DNA of 64,000 bases from Mycobacterium sp. E740. Lineage in GTDB: Bacteria > Actinomycetota > Actinomycetes > Mycobacteriales > Mycobacteriaceae. How positions within the stretch are numbered: position 1 is the first letter of the stretch; each line of letters begins with the position of its first letter. Shown in pieces: positions 20,736-28,932 of this stretch. The stretch covers positions 1 through 64,000 of the forward strand of contig NZ_LZKP01000083.1 of NCBI RefSeq assembly GCF_001672895.1, given 5' to 3'. The notes under the pieces are model-generated. The model was not told where the DNA came from, searched no databases, and saw only the letters and a list, made by a program, of their open reading frames with translations. The position numbers and the translations under genes were made by a program.

Positions 20736-21113
20736 CTACCTGTTCTCTTGACCGGAGTGGCCGGGCGCTTCGGCGCTGCTGAGAGCGCCGACGTGCTCGA
20801 CCACCGCGGATACGTCCGGTGAACCGGTGATCCGCAGCGCTCGACCGAAGGCTCGCCGCCGAATCGCCGCATCGAGGCACTGTGGATCGGGATGCAGCCA
20901 AGCACCCCGCCCCGGCAGCTTTCTCGCCGGGTCGACGGTCACGGCACGATCACCGTTCCCGTCACCGGCTGCGACCACCCTGAGCAGTTCGACGGCCAGC
21001 TCTCGCTTTCGGCACCCCACGCAGGTCCGCACCGGTCCGACAGGTTCGTCGGGGCTGCGTCGTTGCGCCGAAGCCGAAGTCTCGCGCTGGATCACAGGTG
21101 AGTCTACCGTCAC
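20736..21113 (-). CDS. ylxR: YlxR-family RNA-binding protein (DUF448)
   Basis: Small basic protein with the YlxR signature RTCVGCRKRE (about 29-38), VDPARKLPGRGAWLHP, CLDAAIRRRAFGRAL and an acidic end. In other bacteria YlxR binds RNA and modulates transcription and RNase P. It lies between nusA and infB as in most bacteria. The start is uncertain: the frame opens at GTG 21113, while a second GTG at 21095 (VIQRETSAS) is also reasonable. Confidence 0.85.
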   Translation of the reverse strand: MTVDSPVIQRETSASAQRRSPDEPVGPVRTCVGCRKRELAVELLRVVAAGDGNGDRAVTVDPARKLPGRGAWLHPDPQCLDAAIRRRAFGRALRITGSPDVSAVVEHVGALSSAEAPGHSGQENR

Positions 21114-21161
21114 TGTCGCGGGTAATTGAAAATGGCTGCGCCGGTCGGCGTGGGGCCGGGC

Positions 21162-22217
21162 TCAGGACTCTTCGGCTGCCCCGCGCGCGGTGTTCGCGGG
21201 CCGTTCGGCATCGGGTTTCGGACTGCCGCTGGGGGCGGCGTCGCTGCGGATGTCGATGCGCCAACCGGTGAGCCGGGCTGCCAACCGTGCGTTCTGCCCC
21301 TCCTTGCCGATCGCCAGCGACAACTGGAAGTCGGGTACCACGACACGTGCGGCACGGGCCGTCTCGTCGATGACCGCCACCGAGACCACCTTGGCGGGCG
21401 ACAGCGCGTTGGCGACGAACTTCGCCGGGTCGGGGTCGTAGTCGATGATGTCGATCTTCTCGCCCGACAACTCGCTCATGACGTTGCGCACCCGCTGGCC
21501 CATCGGCCCGATGCAGGCGCCCTTGGCGTTGAGGCCCGACACCCGTGAGGTGACCGCGATCTTCGAGCGGTGGCCGGCCTCGCGGGCGACCGCCACGATC
21601 TCGACGGACCCCTCGGCGATCTCGGGCACCTCCAGAGAGAACAGCTTGCGCACCAGGTTCGGATGGGTGCGCGACAGCGTGATCAACGGTTCCCGCGCCC
21701 CACGGCTGACCCCGACTACATAGCAGCGCAACCGGTCACCGTGTTCGTAGCGTTCACCGGGCACCTGCTCGGCAGCCGGGATGACGCCCTCCGAACCCTT
21801 CGTCTCACTGCCCATCCGCACGACGACCAGGCCGCGGGCGTTGGCGCGCGCATCGCGCTGGATCACGCCGCCGACGATGTCGCCCTCCCGCGCCGAGAAC
21901 TCCCCGTAGGTCTTCTCGTTCTCCGCATCGCGGAATCTCTGCAGCATCACCTGGCGTGCCGTCGTGGCGGCGACGCGGCCGAAACCCTCTGGGGTGTCAT
22001 CCCATTCGGTGATCGGATTGCCGTCCTCGTCGGCCTCGGTGGCAATGACCTTGACTTCACCGGACTTGCGGTCGATCTCGATGCGCGCCTCGGCGGCATG
22101 TCCCTCGGTGTGCCGGTAGGCGGTCAGCAGCGCGGATTTGATGGTCTCGACGAGTTCGCCCACCGGAATACCCCGGTCGACCTCGATGGCGTGCAACGCG
22201 GCCATGTCGATGTTCAC
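21162..22217 (-). CDS. nusA: Transcription termination/antitermination factor NusA
   Basis: 351 aa: N-terminal RNA polymerase-binding domain ([19 protein letters not shown]), S1 (about 110-180, [19 protein letters not shown]), KH1 with [18 protein letters not shown] and KH2 with [19 protein letters not shown]. The C-terminal acidic repeats of E. coli NusA are missing, which is normal in actinobacteria. The start is GTG 22217, eight bases after a strong GGAGG. The rimP stop is 3 bp upstream, giving tight coupling. Confidence 0.97.
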   Translation of the reverse strand: MNIDMAALHAIEVDRGIPVGELVETIKSALLTAYRHTEGHAAEARIEIDRKSGEVKVIATEADEDGNPITEWDDTPEGFGRVAATTARQVMLQRFRDAENEKTYGEFSAREGDIVGGVIQRDARANARGLVVVRMGSETKGSEGVIPAAEQVPGERYEHGDRLRCYVVGVSRGAREPLITLSRTHPNLVRKLFSLEVPEIAEGSVEIVAVAREAGHRSKIAVTSRVSGLNAKGACIGPMGQRVRNVMSELSGEKIDIIDYDPDPAKFVANALSPAKVVSVAVIDETARAARVVVPDFQLSLAIGKEGQNARLAARLTGWRIDIRSDAAPSGSPKPDAERPANTARGAAEES

Positions 22218-22220
22218 GCG

Positions 22221-22754
22221 TCAAGCCTCCTTCCCAGATTGGCCGACCAGCTCCAGTTCTCGCGGACTGGGAGGCGAGAATTCGACCTGCACAACGGCTT
22301 TCGCAATCCCCTCGAGCGGGAGCTCACGAACCGAGAAGTTGGCTTGGCGACCTTCCCGGACCACCAGACGCACCACGCCGTTCACGGTTTCGCCGAGCCG
22401 GCCGGTGAGCTGCGTGCCGTCGGACAACGTCAGTTCGATCTTGCGGCCGAGCGCCCGGCGGTAGTGCTTCTCGGACGTCAGCGGCCGGTCCACGCCCGGG
22501 GAGGTCACCTCGAGGACGTACGGTGTCCATCTGGCGTCGGCCTCGTCGAGCAATGCTGAGGCGGCCCGCGACAGCTCGGCGATCGAATCGAGATCGAGGC
22601 CGTCGTCGCCGTCGGCGACCACCGTGATGCGCGGCGGACGCGCCGCGGCGTCGACGGTTACGTCCTCGATTTCGTAGCCTGCGCGCGCGAACTCGTCGTC
22701 GAGTAGCTCGATCACCTCTTTCTGCGACGGCAATGCCGCAGAACGCTCCGTCAC
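22221..22754 (-). CDS. rimP: Ribosome maturation factor RimP
   Basis: 30S assembly factor. 177 aa with [41 protein letters not shown], the conserved [25 protein letters not shown] segment and the SH3-like C-terminal half ([24 protein letters not shown]). The start is GTG 22754 ([14 protein letters not shown]), six bases after GAGGAG. The longer open frame upstream is not supported by remembered orthologs (Rv2842c). First gene of the nusA-infB operon. Confidence 0.95.
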   Translation of the reverse strand: MTERSAALPSQKEVIELLDDEFARAGYEIEDVTVDAAARPPRITVVADGDDGLDLDSIAELSRAASALLDEADARWTPYVLEVTSPGVDRPLTSEKHYRRALGRKIELTLSDGTQLTGRLGETVNGVVRLVVREGRQANFSVRELPLEGIAKAVVQVEFSPPSPRELELVGQSGKEA

Positions 22755-22888
22755 GGCGAGCTCCTCGTCTTGAGTTGTCCGGACCCGATTACCGCGGCAC
22801 AACCGCCGAATCGACTCCCAACGATACGCCAGCACCGCCGCGGTAAACGCCAAACGAGCACCGATGCGATCTTCAGCGCAATGGCAAG

Positions 22889-23398
22889 ATGTTGCTCGTG
22901 CCGAGCCCTCTGCCGACCCTCAGCAGGCGACGCGTGCTGGCCTCGGCCGCGGCGTTGGCCCTGCTCGGCGCGACCGCTGCGGCATGTGGGTCGCCGCCGC
23001 CTCCGCCCGAGGTCGACGAGCTCGCCGCCCAGCTGGACCGAGCGCGCTCCGACAGCCAGCTGGCCACCGATGCCGCCGCCGAACAGCGCGGCGCCGTCGC
23101 GCAGGCGTTGACCGCGGTGGCGGCCGAACGCGCTGCCCACGCCCAGGCGCTTTCCGATGAGCTGGTCCGGATGCGCGGCAACGAGGCGCCTACCAGTACC
23201 CCGACCAGCACGACCGCGGAGCCGGCGAGGGCGCCGACGGTAGCCGACGTCGCCAACGCGCTGCGCGGGTCGGCGGCCACCGCCACCGAACTGGCGGCCA
23301 AGCTCTCCGGCTACCGCGCCGGGTTGGTCGCGTCGATCGCCGCGGCGTGCACGGCGGCGCCCACGGTGGCCCTCGCCGAGCCCGGACGGCCGCAATGA
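22889..23398 (+). CDS. Tat-exported alanine-rich lipoprotein (Rv2843-like)
   Basis: 169 aa. A twin-arginine signal ([17 protein letters not shown]) leads to a lipobox-like AAAC with the modified Cys at residue 33. The mature part is mostly helical: [29 protein letters not shown], then [19 protein letters not shown], a Thr/Pro/Ser linker, and a final helix pair. The ERAAH segment is an ExxH pattern. A GTG three codons downstream is an alternative start. The stop overlaps the start of the next gene (ATGA). It probably acts with that DUF4439 protein; the process is unknown. Confidence 0.7.
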   Translation: MLLVPSPLPTLSRRRVLASAAALALLGATAAACGSPPPPPEVDELAAQLDRARSDSQLATDAAAEQRGAVAQALTAVAAERAAHAQALSDELVRMRGNEAPTSTPTSTTAEPARAPTVADVANALRGSAATATELAAKLSGYRAGLVASIAAACTAAPTVALAEPGRPQ

Positions 23399-23856
23399 CG
23401 TCGGTCGAGCCGCCGCGGCCCTCGGACCCGGCCGACGGGGCGCTGTTCGACGCGATCGCCACCGAGCACGCGACCATCTACGGGTACGGGGTGGTGTCGG
23501 CGCACTCGACGCCGGAGGTCAACGACCTGGTGTCGAAGACGATGGCCGAACACCGGGCGCGCCGTGAGGCCGCGCTGGCCATGCTCGAGGCCCGCTCGAT
23601 CGCGGGCCCCGTGCCCGCCGCCGGTTACCAGCTGCCGATCGACGTCCAGACACCCGCCGACGCCGCGAAGCTCGCGGTTCGTATGGAGGAGGACGGCGCC
23701 GTCGCGTGGCGGGCCGTCGTCGAGCAGGCCAAGACCGAACAGGACCGCGCGTTCGGCGTCGCGGCGCTGACGCAGAGCGCCGTGACGGCCGCGCGCTGGC
23801 GGCAGGTGCTCGGCACGACCCCGGTCACGGTCGCGTTTCCCGGCGGCCACGAGTAA
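23395..23856 (+). CDS. DUF4439 ferritin-like domain protein (Rv2844-like)
   Basis: 153 aa, no signal peptide. Ferritin-like helices: ALFDAIATEHATIYGYGVVSAHS (E and H in the first helix), VNDLVSKTMAEHRARREAALAML, AAKLAVRMEEDGAVAWRAVVEQA and AFGVAALTQSAVTAARWRQVLG, a four-helix bundle pattern consistent with DUF4439. Only some positions expected for a di-iron site are present, so iron binding is uncertain. The start is ATG 23395, overlapping the upstream lipoprotein stop. Two helical-bundle proteins in translational coupling, one exported and one not, is unusual. Confidence 0.75.
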   Translation: MTSVEPPRPSDPADGALFDAIATEHATIYGYGVVSAHSTPEVNDLVSKTMAEHRARREAALAMLEARSIAGPVPAAGYQLPIDVQTPADAAKLAVRMEEDGAVAWRAVVEQAKTEQDRAFGVAALTQSAVTAARWRQVLGTTPVTVAFPGGHE

Positions 23857-23869
23857 CGGCGCACCGTTT

Positions 23870-23931
23870 CGCCGAGCGTGCGGTCACGGCGATTTCAAGG
23901 GCTGTTTTTCGCGCTCAGCGCACGTTCGGCG
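23870..23931. repeat. Terminal-inverted-repeat element between convergent genes
   Basis: CGCCGAGCGTGCG (23870-23882) and CGCACGTTCGGCG (23919-23931) pair over 13 bp with one mismatch, 36 bp apart, with a TGTTTTT run between them. The right arm supplies the last codons of proS. It shares the CGAGCGTGCG end with the dispersed repeats at 14.4, 15.1 and 31.6 kb but not their interior. It may act as a bidirectional terminator. Confidence 0.55.
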
Positions 23932-25669
23932 AAGCCAGCACGGCCGAGATGTCGGCCGCCGCGGCGTCGACGGCGACGTCGCGCTTCTCCCCGGTGAACC
24001 GGTTGCGCAGCTCGACGACCCCGTCGGCCCAGCCGCGACCGACCACCACGATCCACGGCACACCGAGCAGCTCGGCGTCCTTGAACTTGACGCCCGGCGA
24101 GGCCTGCCGGTCGTCGAGCAGCACGTCGTGCCCGAGCCGGTCGAGCTCGGCCGCCAAGCCTTCGGCGCCGGCGCGGGCGGCGGCGTCCTTGTTCGCGATG
24201 ACGACGTGTACGGCGAACGGCGACACCGCCGACGGCCAGCGCAGGCCGAGCTCGTCGTGGTGCTGTTCGGCGATGACGGCGACCAGTCGCGACACGCCGA
24301 TGCCGTAGGAGCCCATCGTCAACCGAACCGGCTTGCCGTTCTCGCCGAGCACGTCGACCTCGAACGCGTCGGTGTACTTGCGGCCCAGCTGGAAGATGTG
24401 GCCGATCTCGATACCGCGGGCCGACACCAGCGGTCCGGCGCCGTCCGGCGAGGGGTCACCGTCGCGCACCTCGGCGGCCTCGATCGTGCCGTCGGGGACG
24501 AAGTCGCGACCGGCGACCAGGCCGACGACATGGCGGCCCGGCTCGTCGGCTCCGGTGATCCACGCCGTGCCGCCCACGACACGCGGATCGACGAGGTAGC
24601 GAATACCGTTGTCCTGCAACGCCTTCGGGCCGATATAGCCTTTGGCCAGGAAAGGGTGGCGAGCGAAGTCGGCGTCGTCGAGCAACGCGTACTCCGCGGG
24701 TTCGAGCGCGGCGCCGAGCCGTTTGTCGTCGACTTCCCGGTCACCGGGCACACCGATCCCCAGCAGTTCCCATTCGCCGCCGGGCTGCCGCGTCTTGAGC
24801 ATGACGTTCTTCAGCGTGTCGGCCGCGGTCACCTCACGGTCCAGCGCCGAATTGGCCCAGTCGACCAGCGTCGCGATCGTCGGCGTGTCCGGGGTGTCGT
24901 AGACAGTGGCCGCTGGCTGGCCGTCGATCGGCAGGGGCGCAGGAACAGCGGTGGTGACCGCCTCGACGTTGGCGGCGTAACCCGATTGCACGCACCGCAC
25001 GAACGTGTCCTCGCCGATCTCGCTCTCGGCGAGGAACTCCTCCGACGCGCTGCCTCCCATCGCGCCCGACACCGCCGAGACGATGACGTAGCGCACGCCC
25101 AGCGTGTCGAAGATGCGCTGGTACGCCTGGCGATGCGCCGCGTACTGCGCCGCCAGGCCGTCGTCGTCGACGTCGAACGAGTACGAGTCCTTCATCACGA
25201 ACTCGCGTCCGCGCAGGATGCCCGCCCGTGGCCGCGCCTCGTCGCGGTACTTGGTCTGGATCTGGAACAGCAGCAGCGGGAAATCCTTGTAGCTGCTGCA
25301 CTCCCCCTTCACCGTCAGGGTGAACAGCTCCTCGTGGGTGGGGCCCAGCAGATACTCGTTGCAGCGGCGGTCCTGCAGGCGAAACAGGCTCTCTCCGTAC
25401 TCGGTCCATCGGTTGGTGGTCTCGTACGGCGCCCTGGGCAGCAGCGCGGGGAACAGGATCTCCTGCCCGCCGATGGCGGCCATCTCGTGGCGCACGACCC
25501 GCTCGACGTTGCGCAGCACCCGCAGCCCGAGCGGCAGCCAGCTGTACAGCCCGGGCCCGACCGGCCGGATGTAGCCGGCGCGGATCAGCAATTTGTGGCT
25601 GGGCACTTCGGCGTCGGCCGGGTCGTCGCGCAGGGTGCGCAGAAACAGCTCCGACATGCGGGTGATCAC
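23915..25669 (-). CDS. proS: Prolyl-tRNA synthetase (bacterial type with editing domain)
   Basis: Charges tRNA-Pro. 584 aa. Class II motif 1 ([20 protein letters not shown]) is followed by motif 2 with [22 protein letters not shown]. The inserted INS/YbaK-type editing domain runs from about 225 to 385 and includes [14 protein letters not shown] and KGYIGPKAL. Motif 3 is [14 protein letters not shown] and the anticodon domain includes [19 protein letters not shown]. The start is GTG 25669 ([12 protein letters not shown]), 8 nt after TAAGGT, agreeing with Rv2845c. The last codons lie in an inverted repeat. Confidence 0.97.
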   Translation of the reverse strand: MITRMSELFLRTLRDDPADAEVPSHKLLIRAGYIRPVGPGLYSWLPLGLRVLRNVERVVRHEMAAIGGQEILFPALLPRAPYETTNRWTEYGESLFRLQDRRCNEYLLGPTHEELFTLTVKGECSSYKDFPLLLFQIQTKYRDEARPRAGILRGREFVMKDSYSFDVDDDGLAAQYAAHRQAYQRIFDTLGVRYVIVSAVSGAMGGSASEEFLAESEIGEDTFVRCVQSGYAANVEAVTTAVPAPLPIDGQPAATVYDTPDTPTIATLVDWANSALDREVTAADTLKNVMLKTRQPGGEWELLGIGVPGDREVDDKRLGAALEPAEYALLDDADFARHPFLAKGYIGPKALQDNGIRYLVDPRVVGGTAWITGADEPGRHVVGLVAGRDFVPDGTIEAAEVRDGDPSPDGAGPLVSARGIEIGHIFQLGRKYTDAFEVDVLGENGKPVRLTMGSYGIGVSRLVAVIAEQHHDELGLRWPSAVSPFAVHVVIANKDAAARAGAEGLAAELDRLGHDVLLDDRQASPGVKFKDAELLGVPWIVVVGRGWADGVVELRNRFTGEKRDVAVDAAAADISAVLASPNVR

Positions 25670-25677
25670 AGCCGACA

Positions 25678-25683
25678 ACCTTA
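25678..25683 (-). promoter_or_regulatory. Leaderless -10 element for proS
   Basis: TAAGGT on the minus strand ends 8 nt before GTG 25669. The frame also opens at an in-frame TTG within the -10, which this element rules out. Confidence 0.55.
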
Positions 25684-25696
25684 CTGACCGCGAAAG

Positions 25697-27214
25697 CTAC
25701 AGCTCGCCGGCCTCCACCGCCTCTTTGGTGTGCTGCGCGGCCGCGATCTGGCGCGCGGAGAAACCGATCCAGAACGCGGCGACGCCGACGATCACCGCCA
25801 CACCGGCAACCCACAGCAACGAGTAGGTGTAGCCGGCGGCCAGCGCATCGAGCTGAGTTGGTGACATGTCCTTCACCGGTCCGGTCGTCCCGCCGAGGTA
25901 CAGCGTGCGCGACGTCTGCACGGCTTGGACGACGACGAGCACCACCGGGCCGCCGAGGTTCTGCACCATCAGCGTGATCGACGAGACCGGACCGATCTCA
26001 CCGGGCCCGACGCCGGCGATCGCGCACAGCGGCAGGATGACCGCGATCGCGCCGATGCCGAAGCCGCCGACCACGATCGGCGCGAACAGGTCGGGGAAGT
26101 ACGGGATGGTGCGGTCCAGCGTCGAGCCGTACAGCATCGCGCCGAGCACGAAGACGCCCGCGCCGATGAGCAGCCAGCGGGGTGCGACATGCGGGGCCAG
26201 CCGCGCCGCCACCGCGCTGCCGACGCCGAACGCCAGCGCGAACGGGATGAAGCAGATGCCCGCCTTCAGCGCCGAATAGCCCAGGACGTCCTGCACCAGC
26301 AGGCCGATCATCACGGTCAACGTCAGCAGCACGCCGCCGGCGAGGAACAGCGAGACGAACGTCATCACCCGGTTGCGATTGTCGAACACCGAGAACGGGA
26401 CGATCGGGTGCTGCGCAGTGCGCTCCACGAACAGGAACCCGACGAAGAAGACCGCCGACGCCACCGCGGCGCCGATCACCATTGGATCGATCCATCCCCG
26501 CGGCGGGCCCTGCGTGAAGACCAGCACCGCCGACGCGCAGCCCAGCGTGGCCAGCAGCGCGCCGGTGACATCGAGCTTGAGCCGCACGTGATGGGTTTCG
26601 GCGAGCCGGGTGACCGCGATGACGACGATCACGATGCCGATCGGCACGTTGATGAGAAACGCCAGCCGCCAGGAGATCACGGTCAGCGCGCCGCCGAGCA
26701 CCAGGCCCAGCACCGAGCCGATGCCCTGCATCGCCGCCGAGACGGCCAACGCGCGGTTACGCGCATGCCCGACCGCGTACGTCGTCGCGATCAACGCCAG
26801 ACCGGTCGGAGCTGCCACCGCTGCCCCGGTCCCCTGCACCGCCCGCGCCGCGATCAGAGTGGCCGGATCTGTGGCCAGGCCGCAGACCAGCGAGGCGATC
26901 GTGAAAACGCCGACGCCGGACAGGAACGCCCGCTTGTGACCTATCGCGTCGCCGACACGTCCGCCGAGCAGCAGCAGGCCGCCGAAAGCCAGCACATACG
27001 CGGTGATCACCCAGCTCTTGCTCACGTCGGTCAGGCCGAGATCGGCCTGCATCCGCGGCAGCGCGACGATGACGATCGTGCCGTCGAGCGTCGACATGAG
27101 CTGCATGCCGGTGATCGCGAGGATCGCCGGGCCCAGCACCGAGCGCGCCAGCGGCTCAGATGCGGCCGGCACCGGACGGTCTGTCGATTCGGAGGAACCG
27201 CCGACGGCAGACAT
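25697..27214 (-). CDS. EfpA-like MFS drug transporter (DHA2 family, 14 spans), paralog
   Basis: 505-aa proton-driven multidrug exporter. Features: TLDGTIVIVALPRMQADL in span 1, motif A GGRVGDAIGHKRAF, motif C-like AAMQGIGSVLGLVLGGALTVISW and the ending SLLWVAGVAVIVGVAAFWIGFSA. It is clearly a paralog of the neighbouring efpA; segments such as TSRTLYLGGTTGPV, ALAAGYTYSLLW and the C-terminal GEL are shared. It starts at ATG 27214 with its own TAGGGT -10 (gap 8 nt), so it can be expressed independently. M. tuberculosis has one efpA here. Substrates unknown. Confidence 0.88.
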   Translation of the reverse strand: MSAVGGSSESTDRPVPAASEPLARSVLGPAILAITGMQLMSTLDGTIVIVALPRMQADLGLTDVSKSWVITAYVLAFGGLLLLGGRVGDAIGHKRAFLSGVGVFTIASLVCGLATDPATLIAARAVQGTGAAVAAPTGLALIATTYAVGHARNRALAVSAAMQGIGSVLGLVLGGALTVISWRLAFLINVPIGIVIVVIAVTRLAETHHVRLKLDVTGALLATLGCASAVLVFTQGPPRGWIDPMVIGAAVASAVFFVGFLFVERTAQHPIVPFSVFDNRNRVMTFVSLFLAGGVLLTLTVMIGLLVQDVLGYSALKAGICFIPFALAFGVGSAVAARLAPHVAPRWLLIGAGVFVLGAMLYGSTLDRTIPYFPDLFAPIVVGGFGIGAIAVILPLCAIAGVGPGEIGPVSSITLMVQNLGGPVVLVVVQAVQTSRTLYLGGTTGPVKDMSPTQLDALAAGYTYSLLWVAGVAVIVGVAAFWIGFSARQIAAAQHTKEAVEAGEL

Positions 27215-27222
27215 GGATAGCC

Positions 27223-27228
27223 ACCCTA
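27223..27228 (-). promoter_or_regulatory. Leaderless -10 element for the EfpA paralog
   Basis: TAGGGT on the minus strand ends 8 nt before ATG 27214. Confidence 0.5.
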
Positions 27229-27250
27229 CCGAGTGCGGCTAGAGCGCTCG

Positions 27251-27307
27251 CCGGCCCGATGTCGAGCTAAAGCTCTCCCCGGCCCAAATGTCGAGCTAAA
27301 GCTCTCC
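27251..27307. repeat. Tandem duplication of the efpA 3' end
   Basis: Two adjacent copies (27251-27278 and 27279-27307; 28 and 29 bp) of CCGGCCC..ATGTCGAGCTAAAGC.., each with the hairpin GAGCT-AA-AGCTC. The right copy contains the last codons and stop of efpA, so the left copy is an untranslated duplicate of the gene end. It might strengthen termination between the two transporter genes. Confidence 0.75.
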
Positions 27308-28900
27308 GGAGTCGATCGCGTCCTTGACTTCCTGCGCGTGCGCCACCTGCGCGGCGGTGTAACCGATGAACAGCGAGGCGCACCCGACGATCACCGCGAC
27401 CGCGGCGACCCACAGCAGGCCATAGGTATAGCCCTGGTCGAGGGCATGCAGCTGCGCGGCGTTCATGTCGCTGACCGGGCCGGTGGTGCCGCCCAGGTAC
27501 AGCGTGCGCGACGTGATGACGGCCTGGATCACCGCGAGGACGACGGGCCCGCCGAGGTTCTGCAGCATCAGGGCGATGGCCGACACCGGGCCGATCTGGT
27601 CGAAGCCCACACCCGCGATCGCCGACAGCATCAGCGGCACGACGATCATGCCGATGCCCATGCCGCCGACGGTGATCGGCAGCACCAGGTTGGGGAAGTA
27701 CGGGATGTTGGCGTCCAGCGTGGACCCGTAGATCATCGCGCCCAGCACCAGCACGCCGCCGGCGATCACCAGCATTCGCGGCGGGAACATCTGCACCAGC
27801 TGCGACGACAGGCCGAGGCCGATCCCCAGAGCGATCACGAACGGGATGAAGCCGATGCCGGCCCGCAGCGGGCTGTAACCCATGATGTCCTGCACGTAGA
27901 GCCCGATGAGCACGGTCAGCGTGAACATAACGCCGCCGGCCAGGAACACCGCGGCGAACGTCGCCACCCGGTTGCGGTCCTTGAACAGGTCGAACGGCAT
28001 CACGGGGTTGGCGGCGCTGCGCTCGACGTAGAGGAAGGCGAGCAGCGCCGCGCCGGCGGCGAGGCCGGAACCCAGCGTGATCGGCGACAGCCACCCCTGC
28101 TCGGGTCCCATCGAGAACCCGAACACCGCGGCAGTGCAGCCGAGCGTGGCCAGGATCGCGCCCGTCGCGTCGAGCTTGAGCCGCTCGCGGCTGGTCTCGC
28201 GCAGCGTCTTGCGCGCCAGGTGGATCATCACCAACCCGATCGGCACGTTGATCAGGAAGGCCCAGCGCCATGACACCTCGGTCAGCGCGCCACCGACGAT
28301 CAGGCCCATCACCGAGCCGATACCCGTCATCGCCGCGAAGATGGCCGTCGCCGCGTTGCGCGCCGGACCCTTGGGGAACGTCGTCGCGATCAGCGCCAGC
28401 GCGGTCGGCGACGCGATCGCCGCGCCCACGCCCTGCAGCAGTCGGGCAGTCACTAGCGTCGCCTCGTTCCAGGCGAGACCGCACAGGATCGAGGCGATCG
28501 TGAACAGCGCGACGCCGACGATGAACGTGCGCTTACGCCCGATCGTGTCGCCCAACCGCCCGCCGAGCAGCATCAGCCCGCCGAAGGTCAGCACGTAAGC
28601 CGTGATGACCCAGCTGCGGCCGGCGTCGGACAGGCTCAGCTCGTCCTGGATCTTGGGCAGCGCGACGATGGCGACCGTGCTGTCCATGGTCGCGAGCAGC
28701 TGCATCCCGCCGATCGCGATGACCGCGGCGATGAACCGGCGCGACGGCAGCCAGGCCGGATACCTGGCCGCGCGCTCAGCTGCCGGTCGCTCGTCGTTCA
28801 TCGGGGAGCGGGCGGTCATCAACCGGTTCGATGGCCGGTTTGCCCTGCCCTCGGCGTCACGGCGCATGGCAGCGCGCTCTGCGTCATTGAGAGCCGTCAT
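27296..28900 (-). CDS. efpA: MFS multidrug exporter EfpA (DHA2 family, 14 spans)
   Basis: 534 aa. A charged cytosolic N-terminus of about 50 residues precedes LPSRRFIAAVIAIGGMQLLATMDSTVAIVALPKIQ. Motif A is GGRLGDTIGRKRTF, with AAMTGIGSVMGLIVGGALTEVSW, LLQGVGAAIASPTALALIATTFP and the end GLLWVAAVAVIVG. It matches Rv2846c, an essential transporter of M. tuberculosis induced by isoniazid; recent reports connect EfpA with lipid export, so a physiological substrate other than drugs is possible. It starts at ATG 28900, leaderless. The tandem paralog is immediately downstream. Confidence 0.93.
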   Translation of the reverse strand: MTALNDAERAAMRRDAEGRANRPSNRLMTARSPMNDERPAAERAARYPAWLPSRRFIAAVIAIGGMQLLATMDSTVAIVALPKIQDELSLSDAGRSWVITAYVLTFGGLMLLGGRLGDTIGRKRTFIVGVALFTIASILCGLAWNEATLVTARLLQGVGAAIASPTALALIATTFPKGPARNAATAIFAAMTGIGSVMGLIVGGALTEVSWRWAFLINVPIGLVMIHLARKTLRETSRERLKLDATGAILATLGCTAAVFGFSMGPEQGWLSPITLGSGLAAGAALLAFLYVERSAANPVMPFDLFKDRNRVATFAAVFLAGGVMFTLTVLIGLYVQDIMGYSPLRAGIGFIPFVIALGIGLGLSSQLVQMFPPRMLVIAGGVLVLGAMIYGSTLDANIPYFPNLVLPITVGGMGIGMIVVPLMLSAIAGVGFDQIGPVSAIALMLQNLGGPVVLAVIQAVITSRTLYLGGTTGPVSDMNAAQLHALDQGYTYGLLWVAAVAVIVGCASLFIGYTAAQVAHAQEVKDAIDSGEL

Positions 28901-28907
28901 GCGGGTT

Positions 28908-28913
28908 ACCTTA
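28908..28913 (-). promoter_or_regulatory. Leaderless -10 element for efpA
   Basis: TAAGGT on the minus strand ends 7 nt before the efpA ATG. TTAAAG about 17 bp upstream may serve as the -35. Confidence 0.55.
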
Positions 28914-28917
28914 CAGT

Positions 28918-28929
28918 ACTCTTAAGAAT
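28918..28929. promoter_or_regulatory. Near-palindrome in the efpA promoter spacer
   Basis: ACTCTTAAGAAT is palindromic at 10 of 12 positions and lies between the probable -35 and -10 of efpA, where a repressor could block the promoter. It is AT-rich compared with its surroundings. The binding protein is unknown. Confidence 0.35.
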
Positions 28930-28932
28930 CCT

